Source of the DNA: Bacteroides sp. CAG:770
GTDB taxonomy: Bacteria; Bacteroidota; Bacteroidia; Bacteroidales; UBA932
Direction of reading: 5' to 3'
Assembly: GCA_000435075.1 (NCBI GenBank)
Contig: FR890611.1
Span: forward strand, 1 to 64,000
DNA length: 64,000 bases
The notes beneath the pieces were generated by a model. It saw only the letters and a list, made by a program, of their open reading frames with translations. It ran no database searches and had not been told where the DNA came from. A program made the position numbers and the translations under genes. Shown here piece after piece: positions 17,457-26,683 of this stretch; the stretch's first letter is position 1, and each line of letters opens with the position of its first letter.

Positions 17457-18239
17457 TTATATGTTCGGGTACTTCACTTCGGTAAGGAACAGCGCATGTC
17501 CGGGAACGGACTGGCCCGCATCGGAGCGTGTACCTGCATTGACAAGTTCCTGAATCCATCCGGCAGGCTTCCGGCCGCGGCCGACCTCCAGCATTGACCC
17601 GACTACGGCTCTTACCATGTTTCTGAGGAACCTGTCGGCCCGTATTGTGAACACGAGATAGTCTCCGTCAGAGTATGGATAGCCCATCATCGTCACGTGG
17701 TCAGGTCTCCAGTATTCCCATCGAGCTTCGGTTACTGTGCAGATGGAGGTTTTGTTGTTTCCGCCCACTTTCTCGAAGCACCTGAAATCATGTTCTCCGA
17801 ACAGGAATCCGCAGGCTTTGTTCATGGCCTCCAAGTCCAGATCGTATGGGCAGAAATGTGACCTTGACGCTATGAAAGGGTCTTTTTTTCTGTGTATGAA
17901 ATATTTATAGGCCCTGCTGGTGGCGTCGAATCTCGCATGAAAATCATCATTGACCTTGAATACCTTGTGTACTGCTATTTCTGCCGGTAACATGGCATTT
18001 AATTTGTAGCATAGCCAGCCGGTCTCAGAAACGCGTGCAGACTCAGTTTCGAAGTGCGCTACATAGTTTATTGCGTTCACTTTTGTGTCGGTACGCCCAG
18101 CACCGGTAACCATTATTTCTTCGTTCAGGAGAGTTGAAAGAACTTTCTGCAGGCTATCCTGAACTGAAGGGGCGTTTGACTGAATCTGCCAGCCCGAAAA
18201 GGCAGAGCCGTTGTATGACAAAAGTATGCAGTATCTCAT
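17457..18239 (-). CDS. truA: tRNA pseudouridine(38-40) synthase TruA
   Basis: This 260-residue enzyme isomerises uridines 38-40 in the anticodon stem-loop of tRNAs. It has the family signature GAGRTDTKVNA, with the catalytic Asp51 in GRTD, the N-terminal SYNGSAFSGWQIQ segment, and the late motif IRADRFLRNMVRAVVGSMLEVGRG. In many TruA proteins the active-site loop reads GRTDAGVHA. The TKVN variant here keeps the Arg-Thr-Asp core. It is transcribed alone, divergent from the Bat operon, with its own promoter-like -7 element and terminator. Confidence 0.95.
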   Translation of the reverse strand: MRYCILLSYNGSAFSGWQIQSNAPSVQDSLQKVLSTLLNEEIMVTGAGRTDTKVNAINYVAHFETESARVSETGWLCYKLNAMLPAEIAVHKVFKVNDDFHARFDATSRAYKYFIHRKKDPFIASRSHFCPYDLDLEAMNKACGFLFGEHDFRCFEKVGGNNKTSICTVTEARWEYWRPDHVTMMGYPYSDGDYLVFTIRADRFLRNMVRAVVGSMLEVGRGRKPAGWIQELVNAGTRSDAGQSVPGHALFLTEVKYPNI

Positions 18240-18289
18240 GAAGTTGCTGTTTTAATCTGTACTGAGACCGGAAAAATGGTCTGCAGGCA

Positions 18290-18297
18290 CAAAGATA
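18290..18297 (-). promoter_or_regulatory. -7 element of the truA promoter
   Basis: Reverse complement TATCTTTG, an exact TAnnTTTG match, lies about 51 bases upstream of the truA start. The -33 position reads CGT instead of TTG, so the site may be weak. Confidence 0.55.
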
Positions 18298-18346
18298 ATA
18301 AATCTGCCGCTGCCAGACGTGTAATGAAATTTAAAATTATACAATA

Positions 18347-19339
18347 ATGGAAAGTGTTAATATCAAAGAACTCAATGAGCGCATCCAGCGCGAGAGCTCT
18401 TTCGTTGACCTTCTTTCGATGGAAATGGGCAAGGTCATTGTGGGACAGAAACAGCTTATCGAGAATCTGCTCATAGGCCTTCTCGCAAACGGCCATATTC
18501 TCCTCGAAGGCGTCCCTGGACTTGCTAAAACATTGGCAATCAATACTCTTGCTCAGGCTGTGAGCGCTAAATTCAGCCGAATTCAGTTTACTCCTGATTT
18601 GCTTCCTGCCGACGTTCTGGGAACATTGATCTATTCTCAGAAGAACGAGCAGTTCGAGGTCCATAAAGGCCCTATCTTCGCGAACTTCGTGCTTGCGGAT
18701 GAGATTAACCGTTCTCCGGCCAAGGTTCAGTCTGCCCTTCTCGAGGCTATGCAGGAGCGTCAGGTAACCATCGGCGAGGAAACTTTCAAACTGCCGGAGC
18801 CTTTCCTTGTGATGGCGACGCAGAATCCTATCGAGCAGGAGGGAACATATCCGCTTCCAGAAGCACAGGTCGATCGTTTCATGCTGAAAGTTGTGGTCTC
18901 ATATCCTAAAAAGGAAGAGGAACGTCAGATTATCCGCATGAACAATACGGGAGAATTCCCTAAGGCGCAGCCGGTTGTGTCGCCTGAAGATATCGTTCGC
19001 GCACGTCAGGTCGTCCGTGATGTCTATATGGATGAGAAGATTGAGAAATATATCGTGGATATTGTATATGCCACAAGAACTCCTGCTGATTACAACCTCA
19101 AGGAACTTTCAGGCCTGATTTCCTACGGCGCCTCTCCTCGTGCCAGCATTTCATTGGCCATGGCAGCGAAGGCTTATGCTTTCATAAAGAGAAGAGGATA
19201 TGTAATCCCTGAGGATGTGCGTGCAGTATGCAACGAGGTCCTCCGCCATCGTATCGGACTTACTTATGAAGCTGAGGCTGAGAATATTACCACGGAGAAC
19301 ATTATTTCTCAGGTACTCAACGCGGTGATTGTCCCTTAA
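18347..19339 (+). CDS. MoxR-family AAA+ ATPase, first gene of the Bat operon
   Basis: The 330-residue ATPase has Walker A GVPGLAKT, Walker B LADEINRSP, sensor 1 ATQNPIEQEGTYPLPEAQ and a C-terminal lid (about 240-330). MoxR ATPases work as chaperone-like partners of VWA-domain proteins, here BatA and BatB encoded downstream. The gene starts a run of closely spaced same-strand genes (gaps of 36, 2, 1, 12, 5, 4 and an overlap of 4 bases) that extends to 28605. Confidence 0.92.
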   Translation: MESVNIKELNERIQRESSFVDLLSMEMGKVIVGQKQLIENLLIGLLANGHILLEGVPGLAKTLAINTLAQAVSAKFSRIQFTPDLLPADVLGTLIYSQKNEQFEVHKGPIFANFVLADEINRSPAKVQSALLEAMQERQVTIGEETFKLPEPFLVMATQNPIEQEGTYPLPEAQVDRFMLKVVVSYPKKEEERQIIRMNNTGEFPKAQPVVSPEDIVRARQVVRDVYMDEKIEKYIVDIVYATRTPADYNLKELSGLISYGASPRASISLAMAAKAYAFIKRRGYVIPEDVRAVCNEVLRHRIGLTYEAEAENITTENIISQVLNAVIVP

Positions 19340-19375
19340 TGCGCAGTCCCCGAAAACTGGTGAAAATCTAATAAT

Positions 19376-20263
19376 ATGGACCAGAATGCAAGTGACCTGC
19401 TGAAAAAAGTCAGGAAAATTGAAATCAAGACAAGGGCTCTCTCGCATCAGATATTTGCGGGAGAGTACCATTCTGCTTTCAAGGGACGTGGTATGGCTTT
19501 CAGCGAGGTCCGCGAATACCAGTACGGTGACGACGTGAGGAACATGGACTGGAATGTAACCGCCAGGCTGAGAGCACCTTACGTAAAAGTGTTCGAAGAA
19601 GAGCGTGAAATGACGGTCATGCTTCTCATTGATATCAGCCGCTCGGGATTCTTCGGCACTGTAGGAGGGACCAAGCGTGATATGCTGGCCGAGATAGCCG
19701 CCGTGCTTTCATTTTCGGCGATTATAAACAACGACAAAGTCGGAGCCCTGTTTTTCAGCGACAGGGTGGAAAAGTTCATCCCCCCGCGCAAGGGCCGCAG
19801 CCATCTGCTCCGCATCATCCGCGAAATCATCGAACTGAAACCGGAATCATCCGGAACAAACATAAGCGAGGCGCTCAGGTTCCTTACCAATGCCATAAAG
19901 CAGAAATGTACGGCTTTCCTCTTGTCCGACATGATGGACACGGACGAAGATGGTAGCCCACGATACGAAGATGCGATAAAAGTGGCTGTGAACAGGCATG
20001 ACCTGTCGGTCATAAGGGTTTTCGACCCGCGCGAAAGGACGATTCCGGACATCGGTCTTGTCAATGTTAAAGACTCTGAGACAGGACAGACCGCCTGGAT
20101 CAATACCGCAAGTGCGAAAGTCCGCCGGGAATATGCGGCTGCCGCAGAGAGGTCTGAGGCCAATGCCGTGAAACTTTTCCGAAGGTATCAGATCGACAAT
20201 GTAGCGATTTCGACCGGAAGTGATTACGTCAAGAGTCTTATGGCCTTTTTTGACAATAGATAG
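19376..20263 (+). CDS. DUF58 protein of the Bat operon
   Basis: The 295-residue protein has the DUF58 signature FKGRGMAFSEVREYQYGDD with RNMDWNVTAR (about 40-70), followed by a VWA-like fold: LLIDISRSGFFG with a D-x-S-x-S metal site (Asp88, Ser90, Ser92) and LLSDMMDTD. DUF58 proteins always accompany MoxR ATPases in Bat-type operons and are thought to form part of a periplasm/inner-membrane complex with unknown substrate. It has no transmembrane segment, so it should be cytoplasmic. Confidence 0.88.
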   Translation: MDQNASDLLKKVRKIEIKTRALSHQIFAGEYHSAFKGRGMAFSEVREYQYGDDVRNMDWNVTARLRAPYVKVFEEEREMTVMLLIDISRSGFFGTVGGTKRDMLAEIAAVLSFSAIINNDKVGALFFSDRVEKFIPPRKGRSHLLRIIREIIELKPESSGTNISEALRFLTNAIKQKCTAFLLSDMMDTDEDGSPRYEDAIKVAVNRHDLSVIRVFDPRERTIPDIGLVNVKDSETGQTAWINTASAKVRREYAAAAERSEANAVKLFRRYQIDNVAISTGSDYVKSLMAFFDNR

Positions 20264-20265
20264 TT

Positions 20266-21255
20266 ATGAAGAGGATAATGATGGCATTGTTCGCATCGTG
20301 CATTTTCGCGGTGTTGACATCTGCCCGAGAAAGAGAATATGATCCGGCTGTTCATCCGGGTATCGTCCCGTCAGGAGAAGCCTTTCTGGAACAGTTGCAG
20401 AAAAGGGATTCTGTCCTGATAGCTGACCAGCTCCGATATGGTTTCCGTCTTGACAATGTCAAGGCAGGTACCGTATTGGGCCTTCCTGACCTCTCGAAAG
20501 GTGTCATGGACAGCATCGAACTGGTCAGTGACTGGAAGATTGATACCCTGAAAATCAGGAGAAAGACTCAGGAGATGAACCTCGAGGGCAGTTTCGTCAT
20601 AACCTCATTCGATGAAGGAAAATACGAACTTCCGGACATCGCCGTCCAGAGGACGACGCCTGACGGAAAAACCGACACCCTGCTTTTCGCAGGAAAGGAT
20701 CTTGAGGTTTTGTCAATGCCGGTAGATACGACCACTTTCAAACCTCACGACATCAAGGGCCAGATACGTTACCCTCTGACATTCAAGGAAATCCTTCCAT
20801 ATATCATTGGCATACAGCTTCTTGCCGTGATTATAATCCTTGTCGTTTCTCTGCTTAAGATGCGCAAAAAGAATGAATCCGGAGAAGGCGGCGTGAAAGA
20901 GCCGGCTTACATAGTGGCTCTCAAGAAACTCGACAAGTTCCGCGGAAACAAACTTTGGGAACCTGAAAAGCAGAAGCAGTTCTATAGCGGTGTGACAGAT
21001 GTCCTCCGCGAATATATCGCGGCGAGATTCGGTGTCGGAGCCATGGAAATGACGACTGCTGAGATATTCGAAGGCCTGAAAGACAAGGAGATACCTCAGG
21101 AGATAATGGAAGAGACCAGAAATCTTTTCGTCACGTCCGACCTTGTGAAGTTTGCCAAGATGACGGTTTCCGACGATGAAAATGTGAAAGCTGTCCCGTC
21201 TGCCGTAAGGTTCGTGACAACTACTTGGAAATCAGAAGAAGAGGAGGAGAAATAG
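20266..21255 (+). CDS. One-TM Bat-operon protein (DUF4381-like position)
   Basis: The 329-residue protein has a signal peptide (KRIMMALFASCIFAVLTSA), a periplasmic beta-rich domain (about 20-175) resembling the stalk of BatD-type proteins, one transmembrane segment (about 184-203, IIGIQLLAVIIILVVSLL) and a cytoplasmic helical tail (about 215-320) with VTDVLREYIAARFGVGAMEM. The tail resembles the cytosolic end of BatD proteins. Its place between DUF58 and batA is usual for Bat operons. Function unknown; presumably a scaffold in the same membrane complex. No enzymatic motif is seen. Confidence 0.72.
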   Translation: MKRIMMALFASCIFAVLTSAREREYDPAVHPGIVPSGEAFLEQLQKRDSVLIADQLRYGFRLDNVKAGTVLGLPDLSKGVMDSIELVSDWKIDTLKIRRKTQEMNLEGSFVITSFDEGKYELPDIAVQRTTPDGKTDTLLFAGKDLEVLSMPVDTTTFKPHDIKGQIRYPLTFKEILPYIIGIQLLAVIIILVVSLLKMRKKNESGEGGVKEPAYIVALKKLDKFRGNKLWEPEKQKQFYSGVTDVLREYIAARFGVGAMEMTTAEIFEGLKDKEIPQEIMEETRNLFVTSDLVKFAKMTVSDDENVKAVPSAVRFVTTTWKSEEEEEK

Positions 21256-21256
21256 T

Positions 21257-22243
21257 ATGTTTTTCGAATATCCGCATCTGCTGTGGCTGCTGGTCATTCC
21301 TGCATTGCTCATTGTTCATTACATTTATCTGGAGCTTTGCGGAAGGCGGCCTCACCTCAGAGTGTCTGACATAAGATATTGGAAAGCCGGCGGCAAGTCA
21401 GTGCTGTCATACCTGAGACATGCTCCGATACTGCTGCGGACAGTCGCATTGTCGATGATAATCATCGCAATCGCCAGACCGCGTTCGTCCAGCAAGATGG
21501 ACAAAATCGACACGGAAGGCATTGATATAGTTCTTGCGATGGACGTTTCCACCAGTATGCTCGCAAGGGACTTCACTCCTGACAGGATCAGCGCGGCCAA
21601 AGATATTGCTATCGAGTTCATTTCGCAGCGTCCTTCAGACCGCATAGGTATCGTTGTATTCGCGGGTGAGAGTTATACTCAGTGCCCGTTGACGACTGAC
21701 CGTGCGACATTGATAAACCTCATGAAGGAGATTCAGACCGGACTTATCGAGGATGGAACGGCGATAGGAAACGGACTTGCGACGGCCGTGGCCAGGATGC
21801 AGGGGTCGGATGCGAAGAGCCGTGTTGTCATACTTCTTACTGATGGTGTGAACAACAGGGGAGAGATTACTCCGCAGACTGCTGCTGATATCGCAAAGAC
21901 TTATGGCATAAGGGTTTATACGATTGGTGTGGGCGCAAACGGCACTGCACCTTATCCTGTGATTACTCCGTGGGGCGTACAGATGCAGGATGTGGAAGTA
22001 GAAATCGACGAGGACCTCCTCAAGGGCATTGCGGAGACTACCGGAGGACGTTATTTCCGCGCTACCGACAATACCAAGCTTTCGGAGATTTATTCTGAAA
22101 TCAACAAGATGGAAAAGGCGCGCACTACCATTGACAGTTTCCCTGTATATAAGGAACTTTTCATGGACTTCGCCCTTGTGGCATTGATCTGTCTCCTTCT
22201 TGAAGTGGTGTTCAATGCGTTTATATTGAAGAGGTTGCCGTAA
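21257..22243 (+). CDS. batA: BatA, VWA-domain membrane protein
   Basis: This 328-residue inner-membrane protein has two N-terminal hydrophobic segments (about 6-25 and 56-75), a von Willebrand A domain (about 88-290) and a C-terminal transmembrane segment (about 305-325). The metal-ion-dependent adhesion site is intact: DVSTS (Asp96, Ser98, Ser100), the later TAIGNG threonine loop and the LLTDGVNNRG aspartate. BatA and BatB are the paired VWA components of the Bacteroides aerotolerance operon, thought to act with the MoxR ATPase. Confidence 0.88.
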   Translation: MFFEYPHLLWLLVIPALLIVHYIYLELCGRRPHLRVSDIRYWKAGGKSVLSYLRHAPILLRTVALSMIIIAIARPRSSSKMDKIDTEGIDIVLAMDVSTSMLARDFTPDRISAAKDIAIEFISQRPSDRIGIVVFAGESYTQCPLTTDRATLINLMKEIQTGLIEDGTAIGNGLATAVARMQGSDAKSRVVILLTDGVNNRGEITPQTAADIAKTYGIRVYTIGVGANGTAPYPVITPWGVQMQDVEVEIDEDLLKGIAETTGGRYFRATDNTKLSEIYSEINKMEKARTTIDSFPVYKELFMDFALVALICLLLEVVFNAFILKRLP

Positions 22244-22255
22244 AAACGAAGCGTT

Positions 22256-23263
22256 ATGATTTATTTTGCACAAGCACAATATCTTTTTCTTCTGCTGCTC
22301 GTTCCGGTTTTTCCGGTACTTTACGGGCTGATGCAGTACAGGCGCACGCGGAGGATCCGCAAGTTCGGCGACGAGAAACTTGTCAATGAACTTATGCCGT
22401 CCCGTTCACGTACCAAAGGATGGGTGCGTAACATCCTCTTTTCATTGGCCTTCATGTTCTTCGTAATCGGTCTTTCCCGTCCGCAGATGGGTGCGAAGCT
22501 GAAGGAACATCAGAGCAAGGGTGCCGAGGTCATGATCGCTTTGGACGTTTCCAACTCGATGTTGGCGAGGGATTATTCACCGAACCGTCTTGAGCGTGCT
22601 AAACTGGCCATTTCCAGACTTGTGGACAAGCTCGACGGTGACAGAGTGGGCCTGGTACTCTTTGCCGGAACCTCCTTTGTGCAACTCCCGATTACTACTG
22701 ACTATGTCTCTGCCAAGATGTTTCTCGGGAACATTTCCACTGAGTCGATACCTGTCCAGGGTACTGCAATCGGCGATGCGATAAATACTTGCATCAGAAG
22801 TTTCAGTGCGCAGAGCGAGAAGAGTCGTGCGATAATCGTGATTACCGACGGAGAAAACCATGAAGATGACCCTGTGGCTGCTGCAAAACAGGCTGCCGAC
22901 ATGGGAATTATGGTCTATACGATAGGTGTAGGTTCTCAGCAGGGACAGCCGATTCCGATGAAAAACGGGCTTCTGAAAGACTCCGAAGGCAATATTGTCG
23001 TTACCAAACTGGATGAAAATACGCTGGAGGAAGTTGCGAAGGCCGGAAATGGGGCCTATGTCCATGCCGGCAACGACGAATTCGGACTGAATCCCGTCAT
23101 CAATGACATAAGGAAACTGGATGAGGAAGAGTTCAAGTCCATTGTTTTCGAAGAATATGATGAGCAGTTCATGTATTTCTTCGCGATAGCATTGGGCCTG
23201 CTTGTGATACAGATGCTGATAGGAGAGCGCAAAGTGCTGCGTCATCTCTTTGATAAAAGATAG
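22256..23263 (+). CDS. batB: BatB, VWA-domain membrane protein
   Basis: This 335-residue paralogue of BatA has the same layout: N-terminal membrane segments (about 7-25 and 58-75), a VWA domain with DVSNS (Asp97, Ser99, Ser101), TAIGDA and ITDGENHEDD, and a C-terminal membrane segment (about 305-325, MYFFAIALGLLVIQMLI). The extra acidic loop after the third metal motif is typical of BatB relative to BatA. Confidence 0.88.
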   Translation: MIYFAQAQYLFLLLLVPVFPVLYGLMQYRRTRRIRKFGDEKLVNELMPSRSRTKGWVRNILFSLAFMFFVIGLSRPQMGAKLKEHQSKGAEVMIALDVSNSMLARDYSPNRLERAKLAISRLVDKLDGDRVGLVLFAGTSFVQLPITTDYVSAKMFLGNISTESIPVQGTAIGDAINTCIRSFSAQSEKSRAIIVITDGENHEDDPVAAAKQAADMGIMVYTIGVGSQQGQPIPMKNGLLKDSEGNIVVTKLDENTLEEVAKAGNGAYVHAGNDEFGLNPVINDIRKLDEEEFKSIVFEEYDEQFMYFFAIALGLLVIQMLIGERKVLRHLFDKR

Positions 23264-23268
23264 GTAAG

Positions 23269-24045
23269 ATGAAGAGTTTCAGATATATACTGGTTGTATC
23301 AATGCTGCTTTCAGTGGCATTGACCGCGTCTGCACAAGTCGATAGACACGACGTGCGTGCAGGAAACCGCAAATTCAGGAAGGACAACTGGAAGGAAGCG
23401 GACATTTCCTACAGGAAGGCTCTTGTGAAGGATTCTACATCCGTGGCGGCCAATTATAATCTGGCCAACACCTTGTATCGTCAGGAAAATTATGAGGAAG
23501 CGGAGAAACTGATGAAGAAGATCGGGGACAATGCTTCTGCAAGTGCCAATGCGGCTGATTACTGGTACAATACCGGAGATATCGCGATCGCCAAGAAAGA
23601 CTGGCAGGGGGCTGTCAATGCCTTCAAGGAGGCTCTCCTGAAGAATCCTTCCGATATGGATGCGAAAGAGAACTACATCTATGCGAAGAAGATGCTGGAG
23701 AACCAGCAGAAGAATGGCGGCGGCAAAGGGGATGGTCAGGACAACCAGGACCAGAACAATCAGAATCAGGACCAGAACAAGAATGGTCAGGATCAGAACA
23801 AAGATCAGAATAATGACCAGAATAAGGATGGTCAGAACAAGGATCAGGACCAGAACCAAAATCAGAATAACGGTCAGGGGAATGGCAGTCAGCAGCCTCA
23901 GCAGGGTCAGGAAGGGAAGATTTCTCCTCAGCAGGCCCAGCAGATGTTGAGGGCTATCCAGGCCAAAGAGAAAGAAACTCAGGATAAAGTAAACAAGGAA
24001 AAGGCTGACGCATTGAAGTCAAGACAGAAAGAAAAGAACTGGTAG
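23269..24045 (+). CDS. batC: BatC, TPR protein with an Asn/Gln/Asp-rich linker
   Basis: The 258-residue periplasmic protein starts with a signal peptide (ending TASAQ) and carries three or so TPR units (about 25-145: DVRAGNRKFRKDNWKEADIS, AANYNLANTLYRQENYEEAE, WYNTGDIAIAKKDWQGAVNA). It then has an extreme low-complexity linker of Asn, Gln, Asp, Lys and Gly (about 152-215) and a charged helical tail (about 220-258). TPR proteins of Bat operons probably organise the VWA complex in the periplasm. The linker is coded by near-repeats of CAG/AAC/GAT codons and is a likely site for length change between strains. Confidence 0.82.
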   Translation: MKSFRYILVVSMLLSVALTASAQVDRHDVRAGNRKFRKDNWKEADISYRKALVKDSTSVAANYNLANTLYRQENYEEAEKLMKKIGDNASASANAADYWYNTGDIAIAKKDWQGAVNAFKEALLKNPSDMDAKENYIYAKKMLENQQKNGGGKGDGQDNQDQNNQNQDQNKNGQDQNKDQNNDQNKDGQNKDQDQNQNQNNGQGNGSQQPQQGQEGKISPQQAQQMLRAIQAKEKETQDKVNKEKADALKSRQKEKNW

Positions 24046-24049
24046 GATT

Positions 24050-26683
24050 ATGAGAGCATTGATAAGAAAAGCAGTTTTGGTATGTGTGCTGGCATTGGCC
24101 TGCATATCTGCGATTGCACAGAGCCACATCAAGGTGGATGCACCTGGCATTGTGGGCGCGGACGAACAGTTCAATGTCACTTTTATCATTGACGGGGAAG
24201 ACAAACCCGGCGGCTTCAACTGGGCTCCAGGTGATGATTTCAATCTTGTGTGGGGTCCGCAGACAGGTTCTTCTACGAGCATAAGTATAGTGAACGGAAA
24301 GAGGTCCAAGACTTCGCAATATACTTATACTTACATCATTACGCCTAAGAAGACCGGAAAGTTCGAGCTTCCTGCAGCATCAGCCAAGATACGTGGAAAT
24401 GTCGTTACATCTTCCCCTGTGGCTATCGAGGTCCTTGCCAACGGCTCGTCATCGTCCTCTTCGCAGCAGTCCGGAGGTGCGTCCACCGGTTCGGCAGGCT
24501 CCAAAACGTCAGTCTCGTCCGGGGACCTTTTCCTCAAGTTTACCCTCAGCAAGACCTCTGCTGTGGTCGGAGAGCCGATAACTGCGGAACTGAAACTCTA
24601 CCAGAGTGTGGATATAGCAGGTTTTGAAGGCGCCAAGTTCCCGACTTTCAACGGCTTCTGGAGTCAGGAGACTGCATCGCCGAATAACATTGAATTTCAT
24701 CGTGAAGATGTGGGCGGTCATATTTACAATGCGGCTCTGATTCGTCGCTATGTCCTCATACCGCAGCAGGCAGGAACATTGACCATAGATCCTGCGGAGC
24801 TTGTCTGTCTTGTCAATGTCAGGACGGCGCCCCGTTCTACCGGAAGTATTTTCGACAGCTTCTTCGACAATGACTATGCTACTGTGCGTAAGAGAATTAC
24901 CACGCCGGCGGTCCATGTCCATGTCAAGTCATTGCCTGCCGGAGCGCCTGCTGATTTCGGAGGCGGCGTAGGCAATTTCCGAATTTCAGCGCGTCTGAGC
25001 AAAGACGGACTCAAGACCCATGAGGCGACATCTCTTATCGTGACTGTTTCAGGACGTGGCAATGTGTCGCTTCTGGAGGCACCGAAGATCGATTTTCCGG
25101 CAGATATGGAAGTCTATGACACCAAGATTTCGGAAAATACCGACAAGAGCAGCGGCGGAACATCAGGAAGCAAGACTTTCGAATATCCGTTCATTCCGAG
25201 AAGTCATGGTGAGTTCACGATAGGACCGGTACACTATTCATATTATGATGTCAATGCCGGCAAGTATGTGACTGTCAGCACTGAACCTATTACTTTCAAT
25301 GTGGAGAAGGGCTCTGCTGCAAGTCAGACAGTTTCTTCCGGAGTTGTCATGCCGGACAGGAAAGGCGTCAGGAATCTGGGAGAGGATATACGTTTCATAA
25401 GGACAAGGGTACCTTCTTACGAATTCAAGACTCATTTCTTCGTCCAGTCTCTCGGGTATTGGATTTGTGTTATACTTCTGATTGCCGCAGCAGTTGTTGT
25501 CTGGGTTGTGATGCGTGGAATGGAGGCCAGGAAGGCTGACGTGGTTGGAACCAGAAACAGAAAGGCTACGAAGATGGCATTGGCCCGTCTTAAGATAGCC
25601 GGTGATTTCCTGAAGAAGAATCTGTATTCTGCATTCTACGAGGAACTTCATAAGGCACTTCTCGGTTTCATCTCAGACAAACTCAATATCGGTGCCGAGG
25701 ATCTGAATAAGGAAAATATCGTGGACAGACTTCTGGAAAGCAATGTGCCTCAGGAACTTGCAGATGAGTTTGCGTCTCTTCTAGATTCGTGTGAGTTCGC
25801 CAGGTATTCTCCGGATGGAGGAAATGAGGCCATGAATACTCATTATAATGAAGCTGTAAAAGTGATATCATCCATTGATTCCATTATGAAAAACAGCAAA
25901 AAGGGCTCTTCATCAGCGACTGCCGCTCTTGTGACAGCGGTGCTCCTTGCGATTCCTTCCGTTTCGGAAGCTGCTGATACTTCTTCTCTTGATTCTTTGT
26001 GGACCAAGGGAGTAGAGGCTTATACTTCAGGCAATTGGAACGAAAGCGTGGAGTTGTGGAAAGAACTTGAAAGTGTAGGAGTTGTATCTCCTGAGCTGTA
26101 TTATAATCTAGGAAATGCATATTACAAGTCAGGCGATTATGCCCATGCCATCCTTTATCTCGAGAGAACTCTCAAGATTAATCCTTCAAATTCAGATGCG
26201 AGGTATAACCTTGAGTTTATAAACAGTATGATTCAGGACAAAATCGACGCGGTTCCGGAATTCGTATTGAAAAGCTGGGCCAGAAAACTCAGTTACCTGA
26301 TGAGTCCTGATTCCTGGGCATGGCTGTCGATTGCACTGCTTGCATTGACATTGACCCTGGTGCTTCTGTTCCTTTTGGGCGGGACGACGGCTTTCCGCAG
26401 GTGCGGATTTTATGGGGCGATTGTGGCGCTGCTGCTGAGCCTCGGCACCTACAGTTTGGCATTGTGGCAGCGGAATTCCTGTCTTAAGGCCTATTATGCC
26501 GTGGTTATGATTCCGGTTTCTTCAGTGAAGAGTTCACCTTCTTCGGAGTCCTCGAAGGATTTGTTCATTCTCCATGAAGGAACTAAGGTTCAGATACTTG
26601 ACTCGGTAGGGCAGTGGAAGAACATTTCCCTCTCTGATGGGCGTCAGGGATGGATAAAAGATAACGACATTCAAATGATATGA
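24050..26683 (+). CDS. batD: Fused BatD-BatE protein
   Basis: One uninterrupted frame of 877 residues joins two proteins that are separate in well-known Bat operons. The first part is BatD: signal peptide (ending CISAIA), beta-sandwich repeats (about 25-450), a Ser/Gly-rich linker near 130-155, a transmembrane segment (about 467-488) and a cytoplasmic helical tail (about 500-612). The second part is BatE: Met613-Lys-Asn-Ser-Lys-Lys followed by a signal-like hydrophobic stretch (about 622-642, ending PSVSEA), TPR units (about 645-740: SPELYYNLGNAYYKSGDYAHA), two membrane segments (about 752-800) and an SH3-like domain (about 820-877: LHEGTKVQILDSVGQWKNI). Topology stays consistent, because the second hydrophobic stretch returns the chain to the periplasm. 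It overlaps the next gene by 4 bases. Confidence 0.85.
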   Translation: MRALIRKAVLVCVLALACISAIAQSHIKVDAPGIVGADEQFNVTFIIDGEDKPGGFNWAPGDDFNLVWGPQTGSSTSISIVNGKRSKTSQYTYTYIITPKKTGKFELPAASAKIRGNVVTSSPVAIEVLANGSSSSSSQQSGGASTGSAGSKTSVSSGDLFLKFTLSKTSAVVGEPITAELKLYQSVDIAGFEGAKFPTFNGFWSQETASPNNIEFHREDVGGHIYNAALIRRYVLIPQQAGTLTIDPAELVCLVNVRTAPRSTGSIFDSFFDNDYATVRKRITTPAVHVHVKSLPAGAPADFGGGVGNFRISARLSKDGLKTHEATSLIVTVSGRGNVSLLEAPKIDFPADMEVYDTKISENTDKSSGGTSGSKTFEYPFIPRSHGEFTIGPVHYSYYDVNAGKYVTVSTEPITFNVEKGSAASQTVSSGVVMPDRKGVRNLGEDIRFIRTRVPSYEFKTHFFVQSLGYWICVILLIAAAVVVWVVMRGMEARKADVVGTRNRKATKMALARLKIAGDFLKKNLYSAFYEELHKALLGFISDKLNIGAEDLNKENIVDRLLESNVPQELADEFASLLDSCEFARYSPDGGNEAMNTHYNEAVKVISSIDSIMKNSKKGSSSATAALVTAVLLAIPSVSEAADTSSLDSLWTKGVEAYTSGNWNESVELWKELESVGVVSPELYYNLGNAYYKSGDYAHAILYLERTLKINPSNSDARYNLEFINSMIQDKIDAVPEFVLKSWARKLSYLMSPDSWAWLSIALLALTLTLVLLFLLGGTTAFRRCGFYGAIVALLLSLGTYSLALWQRNSCLKAYYAVVMIPVSSVKSSPSSESSKDLFILHEGTKVQILDSVGQWKNISLSDGRQGWIKDNDIQMI

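Noticed and set aside
23311..23859. A long minus-strand frame rich in Val, Leu and Ile opposite batC
   Set aside because: Its apparent membrane character is only the complement of the Asn/Gln/Asp linker codons.
23660..23950. A 96-codon frame of almost only Arg, Met and Thr within batC
   Set aside because: It is the shifted frame of the CAG/AAC/GAT-rich linker and has no independent support.
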